In this document: piece by piece, positions 36,689 through 47,760 of the stretch | How the letters are laid out: each line of letters begins with the position of its first letter | Numbering within the stretch: the first letter of the stretch is position 1 | Source: Torymus aiolomorphi | Taxonomy: Eukaryota > Arthropoda > Insecta > Hymenoptera > Torymidae | NCBI GenBank assembly: GCA_036365515.1 | Contig: CM070874.1 | Coordinates: forward strand, 24,788,209 to 24,852,208 | Direction of reading: 5' to 3' | Length of the DNA stretch: 64,000 nucleotides | Program-made: the position numbers and the translations under genes | Notes under the pieces: generated by a model | What the model was told of the DNA's origin: nothing | The model's input: only the letters and a program-made list of their open reading frames with translations | Databases searched by the model: none

Positions 36689-39511
36689 CTGCTAAAGGCC
36701 TTGATTTTTCAACAAATAAAATGTATGGAACACTTTTAAATTCTGTCGCAACTATTGAAGTTATCAAAGAAAATTCACAGCCTAGTACAAGTGAAATTAT
36801 TGGAGATCCTTCGCAGCAAATTCCCTCAAAACGGTTAAGACTCGACAATAGTATAATAGATTCAGGTATTTAATTTCATTTGTATTTAATGGAATGTTTT
36901 TCACATACTATTTACAAATTTTTCTATTATTTATGGAGACAGCGAAGTCATTTATTTATAAATCTAAGAGCTTGGGTGTCATCTTGACATGAAATTATTA
37001 TAATTTTTTCGTGCATTTTTATTTTAAATCTTTGTTTATTTAAATATTTGCCCATCTACGTTTTGTTGATTAAATTGATGATTTTTCTTTATGCAGGAAT
37101 TAGTAACATAGACAACACATTGTATGACAACCCCGTATTTAATTTGCTACAAAAATCTTACTTGGGGAAAATTATTCTTGCTGTATATAATTCTTGCTGT
37201 ATAAATTCGATCAGAAAAATAAAGGAAAACCAAAAAAATTTGGATGTATCGTTGGTAAATTATGCAGAATCATAATTGAAAATGAATTTGATGAAGGTCG
37301 ACACAAGTAAGTGATTTTTTTTTCAAGCAAAAGTAATATTTTTTAAAACTGTACAATACCACTTTTTGCTAATATTAAATTATAATATAATTTTCTTATT
37401 TCAGTCTTTTGAGGAATAGATTTCTACAATTGAGACAGTGCGTATTAGAACTATTTCCCGACAGTGGTACGTTACCAGAGGATTGGTACTGTCCTAGCGT
37501 AGGCGAAATTTCAGCCAAAGATGTTTGCAGAATGCGTATAAAAAATTGAGAAATATTTCTATTGAATTTGGCTTGATAGAAGGAGCAAAAGATAATAGCA
37601 GAGGTAAAGATATTATTAGTTTTTGTTAAAAGTAAAATTTATTTTTAAAAAACATTGAACTATTGAAAATAAAAACTTGAATTCAGGTTCCAAAATTGCA
37701 CGAGTTGTCGACAATGACTGCTGGAATGTCGATACTATTGATAATAACTTAATTGTGAAGTGGAAATCTACTATTGATGCAAGAATTCTTATTTATAAGA
37801 GAGCAAACCTAGAGGATATTTTAAGATTGTATCCATGTTTGAGATGCAGTGACGGTTTAAAATTGGTAATTTTTTATATATTTTTCTAGTCTAAAATATA
37901 AAATAGTTATTAAAATGTTTACATTCTTAAAATGTGTAATTTCTTTTAACATACCCTGGCGAAAAGTATGATATCAAGAAATAAAACCCTGCATCTTTTC
38001 ATGTCTAAAAACTGCCATATGCACGTTTGTTTCTCTATTGATAAGTTTCTAATTTTTTCTTGGTTTGCACCGCCTGCGTGTTGCAGATCCTGCTCTAAGC
38101 GTCGCATTTTCAGAAGCGAGGTTATATAACTTTGTCAATCATTAAAAAAATTATTAAACATAAAATCACTTTCCGCCACGCATGATAAAATATGATATAT
38201 CGCACTCGTGAATAAATTGATCTATGGGCACCTGTGTGATTGTCAACCTCGCTTTGCTTGGGCAGCAACTCACACGCGTGTATCCCTAGTCCACTTATTT
38301 AGTTACATGTATGTAGCATATAGTTTCAGAGTATAATTTTCAGAATCTCAAATCCTACAAGAATAATATTCATTTTATTTACAGATAAATATTGATTTTG
38401 CATCGCTGTATGAGAATAAGGTTGACGCTTTAGCCAAAAGTTGGCCAGAAATAGCAAAGGCTCTTATTAGATTAGCCAAAGATACTAAAGAAGTAGCAGT
38501 TAAAATGATTATAAAAAAGATAAACTTAAATGATAAGGATTGTAAGTATAAGTATATATTTCTATACAAACTGTAAAGTAGAAGATCTATTGAATATTTA
38601 ATTTTGTGTTGAAAACAATCTATTAGATTTACAAGTACCGTTTATTGAGACATAATACTACAAATTCTACACAAAACTTACATAACACAATATTGTACTT
38701 GTTACTTTCATCTTACACTGATCATATATAAAAGTTACTTTTGTGTTATACTGATCGTGTGTTCGAGTTTATGTAATACAATTTATTTGATTTTGTCTCA
38801 TACCCTGTCGGAAAGTGTTGTCTTCCCACCCTGCTCTCACGACCGAAAGTGCCACATTCCCTCACGCCTAGAAACTGCGACGCGCATGCGCGTTTCTCTA
38901 ATTTTCGGCCCGGCTGGCGCCGCCTGCATGTTGCAGCCCTCGCTGCCGCTCGGGCCGCAAATCACCTGCAGGCGGCGCTAGACGGCAGAAAATTAGAAAC
39001 GTGCATAAGCCTCGCAGTTTTAGGAGTGAGGTTATGTGGCACTTAAGACCCTGAGATCAGGGTGAAAAGACAATAATATACTTTCCTCCAGGGAATACAT
39101 GAGACAAAATAGTATACGCAATACGGGAGGGAAGTAGAACATCTCAACCCGCGTGTTTACCGCCCTCGCCTTCGGCTCGGGCGTTAATATCACACGCGGG
39201 TTGGGATGTCTTACTTCCCTCCCTTGGTGCGCAATGTACTATTTACCGAAACCACACAAAGAAGCAACATTTTCAACTGTGTTTTGCTAAGATACCAGAC
39301 TGGAATAAATTTAATAATTTTAATCTGTCAATAAGTTTGGCTATTTATTTAAATTTTTTTTCCAACAGTACAACAGGCGCTAGCATTTTTTCTAGTCCCG
39401 CTACTCATGCAAATCCCAAGTGGTACGCAAAAACCAAAAAAAGGAGAAAAAATGAGTAGACAAGATATTCTTGATGTATTAATTACTGAAGCACAATTAT
39501 TTATTTTCTAA
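36689..39511 (+). CDS. Spliced gene 1 of CACTA-like element
   Basis: Six candidate exons with matching splice sites are 36689-36865, 37097-37306, 37405-37603, 37687-37865, 38385-38541 and 39369-39511. Acceptors end in tag or cag and donors are GTATTT, GTAAGT, GTAAAG, GTAATT and GTAAGT. The last two junctions keep phase (LKL to INIDF, and KD to LQQALAFF). Recognisable blocks are GTLPEDWYCPSVGEISAKDV, KIARVVDNDCWNVDT, LCLRCSDGLKL-like text and FFLVPLLMQIPSG. These resemble an uncharacterised protein family found beside transposase-like genes in insect and fish DNA transposons. One frameshift in an A run (about 37235) and one stop at 37548 suggest early decay. Function unknown; possibly a DNA-binding partner of the transposase. 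Confidence 0.6.
37960..38125. repeat. Intron repeat, copy 1
   Basis: Starts cataccctggcgaaaag and contains cgtttctctattg-like and ccgcctgcgtgttgcag blocks. It is a diverged copy of the fold-back at 38790-39111 in the next intron. Confidence 0.6.
38790..39111. mobile_element. Fold-back MITE in intron, copy 2
   Basis: Begins attttgtctcataccctg and ends with the inverse (cagggaatacatgagacaaaat). Inner arms also pair: aagtgccacattccctcac with gtgaggttatgtggcactt, and the gene-proximal aattttc/gaaaatt ends. The centre is CpG-rich and contains ccgcctgcatgttgcag. The element is about 320 bp and lies in the intron before the last exon of gene 1. Confidence 0.8.
39126..39224. repeat. Strong hairpin
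   Basis: gggagggaagtagaacatct and aacccgcgtg at the left pair with cacgcgggtt and agatgt-like, cttacttccctccc at the right. The stem is about 40 bp with few mismatches and the loop is GC-rich. It lies in the last intron of gene 1, just after the fold-back MITE. Confidence 0.8.
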
Positions 39512-40521
39512 TGTAAATAATATGTATAATTAATATTACAAAGGTAGTGTAGGTGTGAACATTGCTCATCCTAATGTAAATAGTATTATGTACATGCGGT
39601 GCTTCCTGCTATCCTTATAAAATTACTGTGTTTAACATGGTTTTATGAATATATTCGTGAGTTTCGACTATGAAAATTTATCTTAAACAATAGCTAATGT
39701 GATAAAATTGTATTTAAAAAGAAAACATTAACCTAATTTTCAAAAAAACTGCAGTAATGTTCGCACACTTACCCTAAATGTGCTAAAATCACATTAAATA
39801 TGAGAAAACATTTAATATAAAGAGCTATTAAATAATTGACATTTAGTATGTTTTTCTACACCATTAATCTGCGTCTGTCGTATTCACTTATATTGAAAAA
39901 TCTAAAATTAGTATTGTCCAAAGATAAACAATATTTTAACAAAAAGAACTAAATATAAATTTTGAAAAAGAATTACTGTCTTACAATTATTTTTTCATTT
40001 TAAAACTACAAAATGGCTCCAGAGAATTTTTGAAACAAGAAACAAAAAAGAAAATAGCCTTTGAAAGTACAAATGTTAGGGTTTTGTTAAATACTTTTTC
40101 ATTACACAAGCGTGGACAAGATTAAACTTTCCGCCCGTTTGTCGCTCGAAAAATATGGTTCGATACGCGTGTGGGTGATTCTCACTTCACATGAGCAAAA
40201 AATATGGTATGAGAATCGTCTATCTCGCACTGGTATCGAAATGTACGACTTTTTCTACAAATTTTATTGTAAGTATTTTAGTCACAGATTCCTACTAACA
40301 AAATATGAGAGTCTCCTCACTATCATCGAAATTCCGTCGAAACCATCTTCAAATCGATTTTTTCATTATTTTGATGGATTGAATTTAAACTAGTTAATAA
40401 TTTATTATTGGAATTATTTCATATCTTATGTGTGTAATTTTACGTAATGTGTATATTTGTCCTGTACAATTTTAAAATTATTTTGTTTATAATTAACATT
40501 TTGATATTTCTATTACCTTAG
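39512..40521. other. Inter-exon region, no firm gene
   Basis: AT-rich DNA. A 93-codon open frame (40112-40393) has no recognised domain. An acceptor-like ttaccttag precedes 40522. Confidence 0.4.
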
Positions 40522-40659
40522 GAACTAGAAAATTTGGATAATGAAGAAGATTTTGTAAGAGCTCAGGAATCAGTATTGAAAGTATACAATCGAACTCACG
40601 TAAGATTATTCAGCCTTACAGAGTAATTTGCGGTGAATTAAAAAATATAAAAAGTATTT

Positions 40660-41251
40660 TAATTAATAAATGAAGCTAATGGCTATTATGGGCAATCGAT
40701 AAAGGATAAGGAAGGTACCTAACTTATCAATCGATTTTATTCTTTTTACATGTGTATACTTACACATCTCTAATTATTCTAAGCTATTAGAGTAAAGCAG
40801 TCAAGGATATTAATGCACAATTATTTTAATAATTTTAAAGTGCAGTCAAGAATTTTTTAAAGTATGAGGAAAGGAAAGGTAAACGTATAGGATGAAAAAA
40901 TGAGAACGAAAAAAATAACGGCCCAGGTCGGGATCGAACCGACAACCTTCTGCATACCGGGCAGCTACGCTACCATTTGCGCCACTGGGATGACGATTCT
41001 ATCAGGACCCTAGCGGGTTCTTAATCGCTCTCAATTTTTTATTTCCCCAAAACCCTCCGTCTGCGTTATTAAGCCAAAGCAGACAATGCTAATTTATCAA
41101 TTGAAGCTAATGCCCGAATATTTTTATGTTAATTAATCGATGATTGATAAGTTAGGTACCTTCCTTATCCTTTATCGATTGCCCGTAATAGCCATTAGCT
41201 TCATTTATTAATTAACATAAAAATATTCGGGCATTAGCTTCAATTGATAAA
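40660..41251. mobile_element. Composite fold-back insertion with tRNA-like core
   Basis: Flanked by 13 bp direct repeats ataaaaagtattt (40647-40659 and 41252-41264). The outer arms pair over about 70 bp (aatgaagctaatggctatta near 40668 with its inverse near 41195). A second, partly overlapping inverted repeat (ttatcaattgaagctaatgc at 41093 and its inverse at 41233) forms a smaller hairpin at the right side. The centre (about 40810-41080) holds a tRNA-like sequence. A 13 bp duplication is long for a cut-and-paste MITE and more typical of a retroposed SINE, so the element looks composite. Confidence 0.8.
40920..40991 (-). tRNA. tRNA-like sequence (Pol III A and B boxes)
   Basis: On the minus strand a 72 nt cloverleaf can be drawn: D arm with A box TGGCGCAAATGG, an anticodon stem GCTGC/GCAGA with one mismatch, a 5 nt variable loop, and a perfect T stem GTCGG/CCGAC enclosing B box GGTTCGATCC. 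The acceptor stem has only 5 of 7 pairs. The loop CCGGTAT would give anticodon GGT (Thr), a species not normally used by eukaryotes, and it lacks the usual U33. It is therefore more likely a tRNA-derived SINE head or pseudogene than a working tRNA gene. Confidence 0.6.
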
Positions 41252-41726
41252 ATAAAAAGTATTTATGTGGCCATAAAGGGAAATAACAAATATAAAGTAG
41301 ATTCACTTTCCACAGCATTTGATTTATTGTATAAATTTCTCAAAATATTTTCAAAAGATAGTAGTAGTACTAAATTTTACAAACACGTCATTAATTTTTT
41401 TGATTATTACGTATACGAAATCGACAAAACAAATGTTTATCATTCAGTACTACAATTAGTGAAAAGTTTAAATCCAGAAACATTGTCTGAAAAGTTGTCA
41501 AAAGTAACTGATGCGTAGTTTTGTATATATTTATACGCGTATAAAGTTATGTCGAAAGATATAAATATATTATTTTTTAAACTTTGAGTAGGTCGTTTAA
41601 CTTATTGCTACACAATCTATAAGGTAATATATAGAATAAAAAAAAGATAATTTTCCATATAATTTTACTTTTCTGTATTTAATTCTTTTTATTTAATTTT
41701 GTTCATTTCATTATATATTTCTCAAA

Positions 41727-43631
41727 ATGTCGGAAATATTGAATTTGAGAAATGGTCTTTTGGAATTTACGCTATCATTATATAATAATACAAATATACC
41801 AATAAATGTTGTGCAAGAATTTATCAGTAATTTGGAGATTTTTATTGCGGATGTTTATATACCTTATCTAAAGACCAAAATAAGAAAGGAAATGTCTGAT
41901 GTTCTCGATAGAAGTCTTTTGAACAGAGTAAATTCAGTTTTAAATGAAAATAAGGAACCTTTTAGAGAATTTTCTACGGAGCATTTACGTTCGAAAATGT
42001 ACACAAAATATTGCGGATATATATCACCAGAACAGTACTTAATTGGTTACAATGTAGTTAAGGAAAAACAAATTAAAGTCTATGGAACGTATGTACCTTT
42101 ACAAAATATGTTAAAAAATTTTTTAGAAATACCAGGATTATTCGCACAAATATGTAATTATAGAGATGAACTGGATAATGAAAAAATAGTTATAAGTAAC
42201 GTAGTTCAAGCTACTATGTGGAATACAAAATATAGTTATCAAAATAAATTTATATTCCCTCTTTTTCTCTATTACGATGATTTTGAACCAGAAAACGCAT
42301 TGGGAAGTCACGCAGGGAAAGAACAACTTGGTGGCGTATACATTTGCTTGCCGTTTCTCCCACCACATCTGGTTGCTAAATTAAATAATATTTTTGTTGC
42401 ATGTATTTTTTATACAAACTATAGAAAAATATATGGTAACAAAGCTATTTTACAAAAAGTCATTGATGAAATTAATTTATTAAGTTCAGATGGAATCTCT
42501 TTGAACATTAATGACTCGGAGTAGAAGATTTATTTCAGATGCGTTCTTTTGATTGGTGATAACAAAGCTTTGAATGAAATGTGTGGTTTCGTTGAAAGTT
42601 TTTCAAGTATACGATATTGCAGAATATGCACAGCTACTTCTGCTCAATGCCAAATTATGAGCGAAGAAGATACGTCTCTGTTGAGAAATAGAACAAATTA
42701 TGCTGAAGATGTCGAATGAAACTGCATTCAAACAGGTATCAAACAAAATTGCATTTTCAACAATATGATAGATTTTCATCTAACGGAGAATCAATCAACA
42801 GATATGATGCATGATTGGTTGGAAGGCATCGCATACTATATTGTTTCAAAAGTGTTAACAAATTTAATATGTAATGAAAAGTTATTTGACTTACAAAAAT
42901 GAAACGATCGCATAGATAATTTTGACTATGGTAACTTAGAGTCAACAAATAAACCGCAACCCATAATAAAAGAAACATCTAAAAAGAAACAAGATGGTAA
43001 GTTTCAAGATAAGATAAAAGTCAAACAATCTGCTTCAGAGATGTTATGCTTAACGCGTTATTTAAGTTTGATTATTGGCGATTTGATACCAAAAAAAAAC
43101 AAAAGTTGGAAATTATATCTAATATTACGAGAAATTTTTGGTATTATAACATCACCAAGATATTTAATATCAGATATTTTTAGACTTACACACCTTATTC
43201 GTAAACAAAACGTACTCTATATAGAATTGTTCGGATCTCTAAATCCTAAAATGCATTTGGGTACACATCTTCCAAATGTAATGAGTAGAAACGGACCGTT
43301 GATACACTTTTGGGGTATGATAGGAGAGAGAAAAAATAAAAATTTGAAAGAAGTTGCTGTAAATTCGACGACAAATAAAAATTTACCTCTTACTGTTGCT
43401 GTAAAGAATCAGTTAATGTATTGTCAAATTCGCCAATCCTGTAAAAATCTAAAAAGTTATATAGATATTGGTACTGTACAATCAGAATGTGATATCGAAC
43501 TTAAAAAATATATTTCTGTTCAATATGCTAAGACATATCATTTTATAAGTATTTATGGGAAAAAATATTCACGTGGTACAATTATTGTTACTAAGGTAGA
43601 TGACAATGGACTCGAATTCGGTATTGTTTGA
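41727..43631 (+). pseudogene. Transposase-like gene 2 of CACTA-like element
   Basis: The 265-codon open frame 41727-42524 starts MSEILNLRNGLLEFTLSLYN. It carries LPLQNMLKNFLEIPG-like, FIFPLFLYYDDFEPENALGSHAG and LGGVYICLPFLPPHLVAKL blocks, which match the transposase-like protein family found with gene 1. The Asp-Asp in YYDDFE is a candidate catalytic position. A frameshift at about 42520 is followed by LLIGDNKALNEMCGFVESFSSIRYCRICTA and DFHLTENQSTDMMHDWLEG, then stops at 42718 and 42901. A 196-codon frame (43041-43631) holds MHLGTHLPNVMSRNGPLIHFWGM. It is cut at 43631 and its last part is at 45285-45485. Role: likely DDE-type transposase; non-functional here. Confidence 0.7.
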
Positions 43632-45284
43632 GAATTCCATAAATTATAATGAGGACATGCTGTGGGTGTTTACAAAATAAATTGAGAGCCAAATACTTTA
43701 GTAAATTAAACTATAATATATTCAAAATAACTATAAATTATAAATTACTATTACATATGTCGATAAAAGGTATCATAAAAATTGAACAAAATGTGTGTGT
43801 AACTGTAACAATAAATAGTTGAGTGTAGGACTGTTACAATTTGTGTGAGTATTGGTGAGTTTGCTGTTTGAGTGTATGAGTGTTACAATTTCTGTGAGTA
43901 TTGGTGAGTTTGCTGTTTTGAGTGTATGAGTTTTCTGTGTGACGTTGCGAATCACTGATGAGAGTGCTAACCATACAATAAGCAACACAATCAATTATTA
44001 TTGAGTTGATTGTGGTTGAGTTTTCAATGAGAAGACACGATTAGGTATTACTGACCTAATCGTGCCTGAGTATTTCCTAATTATACCGCGTGGCTATGCG
44101 TCCCGTATAGCAGCGCACCTTGGTATAAAATGGCCGCATGCAATTGAGTATTTACCTTCTCGCACGTAGCGTTGTATTAATTGCTACGCTGATGAGGTGG
44201 TCGAGTGATGGTGATTCAGCAACGACGATGAGCAGTTGAGAAGAGCCTTATGTTGAGCATGATAATTAAAATGAGACAGCCGGTGAGATGAGTGCTAATG
44301 CGAAGCAGCCGATGAGAGAGGCCCTATCAGCAATCCTGTTGAGTTTGGCGTAGCAGTTGCTGAGATGTGTCGCCTCGTTGCTAGCTAGATGCAGCAAGCC
44401 TTCCTGGGTTGCGCATTGCGACACAACCCTGCTGTAAGAAGTTGCGATATGAGAATATCCGGGTGAGATGCTGCCTCGTGGCTCAATGCATCGAGCGCCG
44501 GTGAGAAAAATGCCGCATGAGTATCGCCGCCGTGTGAGAAGTTTCCGTGTGAGAACACTAGTGAAGCCTCCTCCTTGAGAGCAGCCTCCAAAGTGCAGCA
44601 GATGCCGCTTGAGTATCACCGCCGTGTGAGAATCACTGCCGCACTAGAAGATGCCGCACGAGCAGTCCAAGCACTTCGTGGCAAGCACGCAATGGACTAT
44701 ACCTTGTGAGAACTGCTGCTGTATGATCGTGGCCGCGTGAGCCGATGCCGTATGATATCCATGTGGAGAAGAGTAAGAATGCCACACTTGAGTCCATCCG
44801 CTGTGAGAGCTGCCGAACTTGCGCACTGAAACTCTCCACGAGGCCGACCGTTTCAGAGAGAGAGCATGACTGTAGTGAGAACGCCGTGTGTGCCGGCCAT
44901 GCGGCCTCTTGGCGAGCACGCCGACCAGACAAAGAGATGAGTAGAGTAGACCGAATGAGTGAGAGTCGGCCGTGCGGCCTCGTGGCGTGCACGCCGTCCA
45001 GCGTTTTACAGCGACAGAATGAATGAGCACTTCCGTCTTCTTCCTCGTCTCGTTGTTCCCGAGGAGTGAGTCAAATCACCGTCTCTCTCATTTACATATG
45101 TAAGCATGAGAGAGACAGTATGATTTTTGCCGTACTCGGCTAATCAGTGTAGCGATTCAGCTGTTCCGCAGAGAGCAGCTGATGAGTGCTGGCGTCGCGC
45201 GGCCGCCTGCTGAGTTATCCCTCAGTCGCACAACCGCGGGAAATTCAAAACTTGATATTTCCCAAACAGGTATGATTGAAAACA
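43632..45284. mobile_element. 1.65 kb insertion in transposase-like gene
   Basis: The gene 2 frame stops at 43631 and its C-terminal block resumes at 45285. TTTGA lies on both sides (43627-43631, 45285-45289), consistent with a 5 bp target duplication. Contents are a minisatellite (43800-43930), a TATA-like tataaaatgg at about 44124, and a CpG-rich part with imperfect repeats of gccgtgtgagaa and atgccgca/gatgagt words (44180-44960). The open frames there (up to 128 codons) overlap on both strands and have no domain. A 5 bp duplication and TATA would fit an LTR-type or related insertion, but no terminal TG/CA pair was fixed. Confidence 0.55.
43800..43930. repeat. Minisatellite, ~53 bp unit
   Basis: Two and a half copies of a unit containing gttacaatttgtgtgagtat and tggtgagtttgctgttt, with unit starts near 43819 and 43871. 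Confidence 0.85.
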
Positions 45285-45485
45285 TTTGAATTAGCAAATG
45301 AATTTTATTTTTCTGTTAGCGAAATAAACATAATGTATTTTTGTTACCGATATCAGACTTATAAAGTTAATGTTAATACAGAACAAACGACGCTTGTCAA
45401 ATGTCAATCTTTACCAAAGATCGGGCTGTGTCTTCTAGTTAATAAAGAAGATGCATATTATGTAGCAACAAGATATGAAATTTAA
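45285..45485 (+). pseudogene. C-terminal end of transposase-like gene 2
   Basis: Encodes FELANEFYFSVSEINIMYFCY, then ending IGLCLLVNKEDAYYVATRYEI and a stop. The ending with a (Y/F)xATRYxI tail is the usual end of the gene 2 family. It is separated from 43631 by an insertion and is one base out of frame with it. Confidence 0.65.
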
Positions 45486-46368
45486 ATAATAATAAAGATT
45501 ATATTTTAATACAAAAAAATATATTTTGTTGGTTTATTAAATTTAATTAAAAAAGAATTTAACCATAAACATCTTTAAAAATCATGAACCAATCCTTTTG
45601 TTCATTTCATCCCGCAAATGTAAAATTTGTTCGATAGCAGCTCGATGCATTCGCTTGAAATTTACAGAAAACTTACTATATAAGGTGTTGCGGCAATGTT
45701 TCACGTACGAAACAGTTTCTTGTTGACCGGAAACTTCTGAACCAAAAGTTTCTTTACGGTGAAAATTATTTATTTTAACTGGGAATTGTATGTATATAGA
45801 TGTGACCTTATGAATATAGATATATGATTCCTATTGAAAATAAACTATTTTGACAAATTCCTCTCTTAAAAAAGTGATGACCGGATATTGTGAAGCCTTT
45901 AAAAATTGATTTATTTTAAATTATTTACTTTTAACTATTTAGAACTAAATGATTTGCAAAATTATTTGATTATGATGTCATTTAAACTAATTAAAATGAA
46001 ATCATACTGAAGAATTATATTCATAACCTCAAAAACAAAATAGTACACGCGCAGCGCGTTTGGATTTTGCTAGTAATTATAAAAAAATCATTTATCACCT
46101 TGGATAATGATAAAGAAAATTTTTCGCTCTGCAAGATACTGTTTCATTTGTGGAATATTTTCGAAACATCTTGTATAGTATACGATTTTTTGTAAAGATT
46201 TAAGGGTTGTTTGTTCTAAATCAATATACCTTTATACTTATGAGCATTATATAAATTTATAAAATATACGAATACATAATATGAAGAACTACATAAAAAA
46301 ATTACTTATATATAGGTAAATTTTGATTTCTCAAACAAAATATGTCAAAAATTTACATATAGGAGTTC
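45486..46368. other. 3' region of CACTA-like element
   Basis: AT-rich DNA with a possible AATAAA signal right after the gene 2 stop (about 45489). No further open frame. Confidence 0.5.
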
Positions 46369-46524
46369 AAACACAGTTGTACTGCGGGAGTTCAGTGCTT
46401 TGACCTCCCAGAGTCCCAACGCCGGACCGAGACGCGTCAAGCACTAGACTGTAGCAGTACAGCGCAGAGCTGTACTGTCGCAGTACAAATATTGAGCTGT
46501 GCTAGGTATAACGCTGGTGATTTT
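46369..46524. repeat. Right subterminal inverted repeat
   Basis: Inverse partner of 34584-34737; includes gagctgtactgtcgcagtac. The last 140 bp up to 46667 hold further short tgtac/gtaca words. Confidence 0.85.
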
Positions 46525-46669
46525 GTAGTTCAAATGTATTCTGTACTATTGTAGCCTGATTTTTGTACCATAAGGCATCAATCTACAAGCTAATACAGTA
46601 CAGTGATTATTTGTACATTTACAGTTCCAAACGGTTGTACTCCCCTGGATCAAAATTTTTTTCTGTGTA

Positions 46670-46859
46670 CCACGGCGATTAATTCTTTTTCTGAAGTAAA
46701 ATAGTCAATTTCACTGCCTTTTAACGTGCAGCTAACAAAACAAACTGTTTGCTCTTCTTCTGTGTCATTTAACTGTGACAAAATCGCAGCAATTGCATAA
46801 TTACTCGCGTCGGTCGTAAGAATAAATGGTTTATCTTTGTCTACATACGCTAATATCAT
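46670..46859 (-). pseudogene. Gypsy RNase H, N-terminal half
   Basis: Encodes PFILTTDASNYAIAAILSQ with the first catalytic Asp of Gypsy RNase H, then FTSEKELIAVV, and is cut by the CACTA-like element at 46667. The remainder is at 34262-34459. A further stop and a frameshift separate it from the reverse transcriptase at 46960. Confidence 0.92.
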
Positions 46860-46959
46860 ACAGTTATCAAAAGCACAAATTATGTTATGAAAAGCTAATG
46901 AATGATATTCTTGCTATATGAATTTGACATCTTTTCTTGTTAATTCTAATATTGAATTG

Positions 46960-47760
46960 TTAAGGAATTGTTAATTTTGCATAATTATTTACAAATCTAG
47001 AATAAAAGTTAACAAAACCTAAAAATGATTGAATTTCTTGTAAATTTATCGGTTCCCGAAAATATTTTATTGAAGTAATTTTTTTTGGATCCAGAATTAT
47101 GCCATCTGGCGTTAGTATATATCCCAAAAATTCTATACGTTCGTGACAGAATATTGACTTTGCAAAATTAAAGGTAATATTAATGCTCTTTGGAAAAGCA
47201 ACTCCAAATGTTCTAAGTGTTCTTCGAACGTGTCTGAACGCGCGTGCACATCGTCTACAAACGTTAATAAGAAGTGCCGCTAAGCTAGTTTTAATTCCGA
47301 AAGCTGATACATTAAATTCCATTATGCGATTTAAAATCATGAATGCAGTATATTGCTTACTTTCTTCCGACAAACCGATTTGCCAATAACAACTTGTTAA
47401 ATCTAAACTTGACATAACAGGTTTTTCTGTGCATCTAAGTAATATTTCATCTACCGAGGGCGGAGATTCATAATAATCCATAAGTTTTTCATCTAATCTC
47501 CGACCGTCTAAAACCAATCACATATCATCCTTTTTCTTTGGAACGACTAACATCGGGCTTATATAATTACTTTGAGAAGGTCTAATGATACCGAAGTTCA
47601 ACATTTTGTCAATTTCTTTTTCGACCTTTTCTCTGTAATGAATGCCGGGTACGGTTTTGAAAAGAATGGTGTATTGTCTTTTAGACGTAACACATGCGTA
47701 TAATTATTAATTAATCCCGGCTTTTTTAGAAATACGGGTTTATATTTTATTATTAGCTTT
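46960..47760 (-). pseudogene. Gypsy reverse transcriptase
   Basis: The 47517-46960 frame carries MVLDGRRLDEKL, MSSLDLTSCYWQIGLSEESK, a damaged FGIKTSLA segment where the QxF/FGL motif should be, and then FHERIEFLGYILTPDGI-like and IQSFLGFVNFYSRFVNNYAK blocks of the thumb and connection. The YVDD box is not seen: the region between NVSAFGIKTS and the thumb reads LRRTL-type sequence in a shifted frame, so a small rearrangement destroys the active site. Upstream to about 47760 there are fragments reading like KTIHHSFQNRTRHS, the start of RT in a broken frame. Confidence 0.85.

Larger units (their letters stand above)
40522..41519 (+). pseudogene. C-terminal exon of gene 1, interrupted
   Basis: From an acceptor at 40521 the frame encodes ELENLDNEEDFVRAQESVLKV. 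In another frame, after a slip, it encodes QPYRVICGELKNIK, which is cut at about 40659 by an insertion and continues at 41265 as YVAIKGNNKYKVDSLSTAFDLLYKF to a stop at 41517. The pair of blocks (a PYxVxxG stretch followed by a KYKVDS..AxDLxxK stretch) is the usual C-terminal module of the protein family to which gene 1 belongs. With one 13 bp repeat counted, the two sides of the insertion are in the same frame, so the insertion is precise. Confidence 0.65.
34462..46667. mobile_element. CACTA-like DNA transposon, 12.2 kb
   Basis: Ends are CACAGAAAAAAATTTTGA (34462) and its exact inverse (46667), flanked by TA on both sides (34460-34461 and 46668-46669). A further subterminal inverted repeat of about 155 bp (34584-34737 against 46369-46524, about 93% by eye) carries repeated gtacag/ctgtac motifs, like the subterminal repeats of CACTA elements. 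Interruption of the Gypsy RNase H gene fixes the borders independently. It carries two plus-strand genes, one multi-exon and one transposase-like. CACTA/EnSpm (CMC) is the best fit from the CAC terminus, short duplication and two-gene layout; another superfamily is not excluded. Confidence 0.9.

Noticed and set aside
40920..40991. Functional tRNA gene
   Set aside because: Acceptor stem has mismatches, U33 is missing, the implied GGT anticodon is not used in eukaryotes, and the sequence lies within a mobile element.
44266..45030. Overlapping open frames of 93-128 codons on both strands
   Set aside because: They lie in a CpG-rich repetitive insertion with few stop codons by composition, overlap each other, and show no protein domain.
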